In this document: in pieces, positions 7,191 through 8,911 of the stretch
Layout of the letters: every line of letters starts with the position of its first letter
How positions within the stretch are numbered: position 1 is the stretch's first letter
From: Candidatus Fermentibacterota bacterium
Lineage (GTDB): Bacteria; Fermentibacterota; Fermentibacteria; Fermentibacterales; JCC-6
Length of the DNA: 8,911 bases
Assembly (NCBI GenBank): GCA_030607835.1
Contig: JAUWJE010000058.1
Coordinates: forward strand, 1 to 8,911
Direction of reading: 5' to 3'
The notes under the pieces: model-generated
The model's database searches: none
Told to the model about the DNA's origin: nothing
The model's input: only the letters and a program-made list of their open reading frames with translations
Program-made: the position numbers and the translations under genes

Positions 7191-7195
7191 GAGGG
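7191..7195 (+). promoter_or_regulatory. Possible ribosome binding site of pyrC
   Basis: GAGGG directly follows the aldolase stop and lies ten bases before CTG 7206, the only start-like codon upstream of the conserved N-terminal strand of dihydroorotase. It is only two bases from an out-of-frame ATG at 7198. No such site precedes the in-frame GTG at 7251. Confidence 0.4.
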
Positions 7196-7205
7196 TGATG
7201 GATTC

Positions 7206-8492
7206 CTGGAACGATATGTAATCAGAAACGCAAGGATAATAGATCCTTCAGTGAATGCTGACTTTCACGGCGATATTCTTATCGAAAGCGGCAGAATTGA
7301 AGCTGTTGAACCTGTCTTACCCGTTGAACTCGATGCTATAGCGGTTGACGCCGCTGACAAATGGGTATTTCCCGGACTGGTGGATTTGCACGTGCATCTC
7401 CGGATCCCTGGTGGTGAGGATTCGGAAACAATTGAAACAGGTCTGAAAGCAGCGATTGCGGGAGGTGTAACCACCGTTGGCGCTATGCCAAATACAGATC
7501 CACCAATCGATTCCCCTCAAAGGGTGTCGGATCTGATCTCTGCGGCTTCGAGGTTGGACCTTGCCCGCGTGATACCCGTTCCATGCGTTACAAGAGGCAG
7601 AGCTGGAGAACGTCTCGTTGATTTTCATAAACTGCATGAAGCTGGAGTCGCCGCATTCTCAGATGATGGCAGCCCTGTTCATGATTCCGGATTGCTGCTT
7701 CAGGCAATGAAAACCGTCTCGGAATTCGATGGTGTGATAATTGAGCATCCTGAGGTAATGGAGCTGTCGGGAGGTTCGATTAATCAGGGAGTAATTGCCG
7801 GGAAGCTTGGCATAAGTGGAATCCCCGATTGTGCCGAGACAGTAGATGTTGCCAGATGTCTTGAAATCGCGAACAGCTGTCCAGGGCATCTTCATTTAAC
7901 TCATCTTTCCGTGCCAAGGAGCATTGAACTGGTCAGATCTGATTGTTTCCAGTCAGCAAGAGTTACAGTTGATGTTACACCTCATCATCTTATTCTTGAT
8001 GAAACCGCCGTTCTCGAGCATGAATCCATGGCTAAGATGAATCCGCCACTTAGAACCTGTGAAAGCCGCTCCAGGCTGCTTGCTCTGGTTAAAAGCGGTA
8101 TGGTTGACGCAATTGCTTCAGACCATGCCCCACACACTATGGTTATGAAGCGGAAATCACTGAAGGACGCAGCTTTTGGGATTACCGGACTGGAAACTCT
8201 CCTGCCCCTGGTAATTGAGGCTCTATACACGGAATCCGGTATGCCTCTCCTTCAGATACTCAGTCTTCTGACAAAAGGACCAGCACAAATCCTGAGGATT
8301 CCGGAGCCTGGGTTAGCAGTTGGGGACAAGACGGATATTGTACTTTATAATCCCGATATTGAATACAGTCTCTGTGAAACAGGAACGTTTTCGAAATCGA
8401 AAAATACACCATTTTTCCATAGGAAACTGAAAGGCAGAGTCGAAGCAGTTTGGATGGAGAGGCTTATCTACCGGGATGGTCAGTTTGCATAA
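7206..8492 (+). CDS. pyrC: Dihydroorotase
   Basis: This cytoplasmic zinc amidohydrolase interconverts N-carbamoyl-L-aspartate and dihydroorotate, the third step of pyrimidine synthesis. Counting from CTG 7206 (428 aa), motifs are DLHVHLR (60-66, His62/His64), MPNTDPPID (94-102), AFSDDG (150-155), IEHPE (179-183), HLTHLS (230-235, His233), TPHHL (258-262), KMNPPLR (277-283) and SDHAPH (305-310, catalytic Asp306). FSKSKNTPF near the end is also typical of the type I enzyme. HPE replaces the common HCE. The start is odd: the family's first strand (YVIRNARIIDPS) is encoded upstream of GTG 7251, the only canonical start, and the frame from the aldolase TGA offers only CTG 7206. Either CTG is used or one base is missing. 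The 3' end overlaps the next gene by 17 bp. Confidence 0.93.
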   Translation: MERYVIRNARIIDPSVNADFHGDILIESGRIEAVEPVLPVELDAIAVDAADKWVFPGLVDLHVHLRIPGGEDSETIETGLKAAIAGGVTTVGAMPNTDPPIDSPQRVSDLISAASRLDLARVIPVPCVTRGRAGERLVDFHKLHEAGVAAFSDDGSPVHDSGLLLQAMKTVSEFDGVIIEHPEVMELSGGSINQGVIAGKLGISGIPDCAETVDVARCLEIANSCPGHLHLTHLSVPRSIELVRSDCFQSARVTVDVTPHHLILDETAVLEHESMAKMNPPLRTCESRSRLLALVKSGMVDAIASDHAPHTMVMKRKSLKDAAFGITGLETLLPLVIEALYTESGMPLLQILSLLTKGPAQILRIPEPGLAVGDKTDIVLYNPDIEYSLCETGTFSKSKNTPFFHRKLKGRVEAVWMERLIYRDGQFA

Positions 8493-8911
8493 GTCAGGAT
8501 ACTCAGCTGCGGTAATAATGATTTTCGCATTGTTGCTTGTGGTTTCATGTGCCTATTACAATACTTATTACAATGCCAGAGACAGCTACAGAGACGCTCT
8601 TAAGCTTGCTGAACAATATCCTGACAATCCTGTATCTTCAGAGGAAGTATTGCTTGACGAAGCTATTGCGGGTGCTTCCAAGGTTTTGGCCATTTATCCT
8701 GACAGCCGGTGGGTTGACGATGCTCAGCTTCTGCTTGGCAATGCGCTTCTTCAGCTGGGCAGGCGAACACTTACAGGAAGCGGCACATCTGATTTCACTG
8801 AAGCTATGATGGCATTCTCTTCGACAGCGATAATGACGGATAATCAGGCAATCCGTGACAGAGCTTTTACAGGTATGGGCCTCGCAGCTATGGAACTCGG
8901 CAGATTGAATG
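8476..8911 (+). CDS. TPR-like lipoprotein, N-terminal part (cut by window edge)
   Basis: The 145 visible residues begin MVSLHKSGYSAAVIMIFALL and form a lipoprotein signal ending in lipobox VVSC, with acylated Cys25. After it comes YYNTYYNARDSYRDALKLA, an aromatic and Asn-rich stretch I associate with TPR lipoproteins of uncultured FCB-type bacteria. Helical pairs resembling tetratricopeptide repeats follow: AIAGASKVLAIYPDSRWVDD with AQLLLGNALLQLGR, then a second unit from about residue 105. This pattern resembles BamD-like periplasmic scaffolds anchored to the outer membrane. The ATG lies within the 3' end of pyrC (17-bp overlap) and lacks a strong ribosome binding site; later in-frame starts at 8485 (TTG) or 8518 (ATG) are possible. 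A role in envelope assembly is inference only. Confidence 0.75.
   Translation, partial: MVSLHKSGYSAAVIMIFALLLVVSCAYYNTYYNARDSYRDALKLAEQYPDNPVSSEEVLLDEAIAGASKVLAIYPDSRWVDDAQLLLGNALLQLGRRTLTGSGTSDFTEAMMAFSSTAIMTDNQAIRDRAFTGMGLAAMELGRLN

Noticed and set aside
7198..7221. Seven-codon frame MDSWNDM between the aldolase and pyrC
   Set aside because: It is too short to call a gene, and GAGGG is only two bases from its ATG; it is mentioned only as one explanation of the pyrC start.
8537..8809. 90-aa open frame on the plus strand
   Set aside because: It is a shifted frame within the lipoprotein gene, whose own frame has a signal peptide and lipobox.

Overview
The window reads as an ordinary bacterial chromosome segment with tightly packed genes, moderate GC by eye, and no insertion sequence, CRISPR array, tRNA or rRNA that I can see. 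The organism cannot be named from the sequence alone. Clear GGAGG-type ribosome binding sites, frequent TTG/GTG starts, a KtrB-like transporter with an N-terminal membrane extension, and a TPR-type lipoprotein that begins CAYYNTYYNA after its lipobox together suggest an uncultured Gram-negative lineage of the FCB or candidate-phylum type. That placement is inference with low confidence.

Layout from left to right. Positions 1-1433 (minus strand) hold the N-terminal part of radC, which runs off the left edge, and an mscS-family channel gene upstream of it; the two overlap by ATGA. A 262-bp divergent intergenic region (1434-1695) follows, with a perfect 7-bp inverted repeat. Positions 1696-3380 (plus) hold lepB (signal peptidase I, TTG start) and an unrecognised 318-aa cytoplasmic protein coupled to it by a GTGA overlap; this protein appears to contain an internal duplication. 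Converging on it with only 6 bp between stops, 3387-5852 (minus) carries a potassium uptake pair: a KtrB/TrkH-type translocating subunit followed by a KtrA/TrkA-type RCK regulatory subunit. A 69-bp divergent region separates this from a plus-strand run: a divergent class II aldolase-like protein, dihydroorotase (pyrC), and a lipoprotein cut by the right edge.

How the genes fit together. MscS (emergency solute release) and the Ktr-type system (K+ uptake) are the two sides of osmotic adjustment, although they lie in separate transcription units. LepB and pyrC are housekeeping functions in protein export and pyrimidine synthesis. The most notable anomalies are the dihydroorotase start (conserved N-terminal sequence lies upstream of the only canonical start codon), the duplicated unknown protein coupled to lepB, and the dyad in the lepB upstream region. 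I found no convincing evidence for a new multi-gene system.
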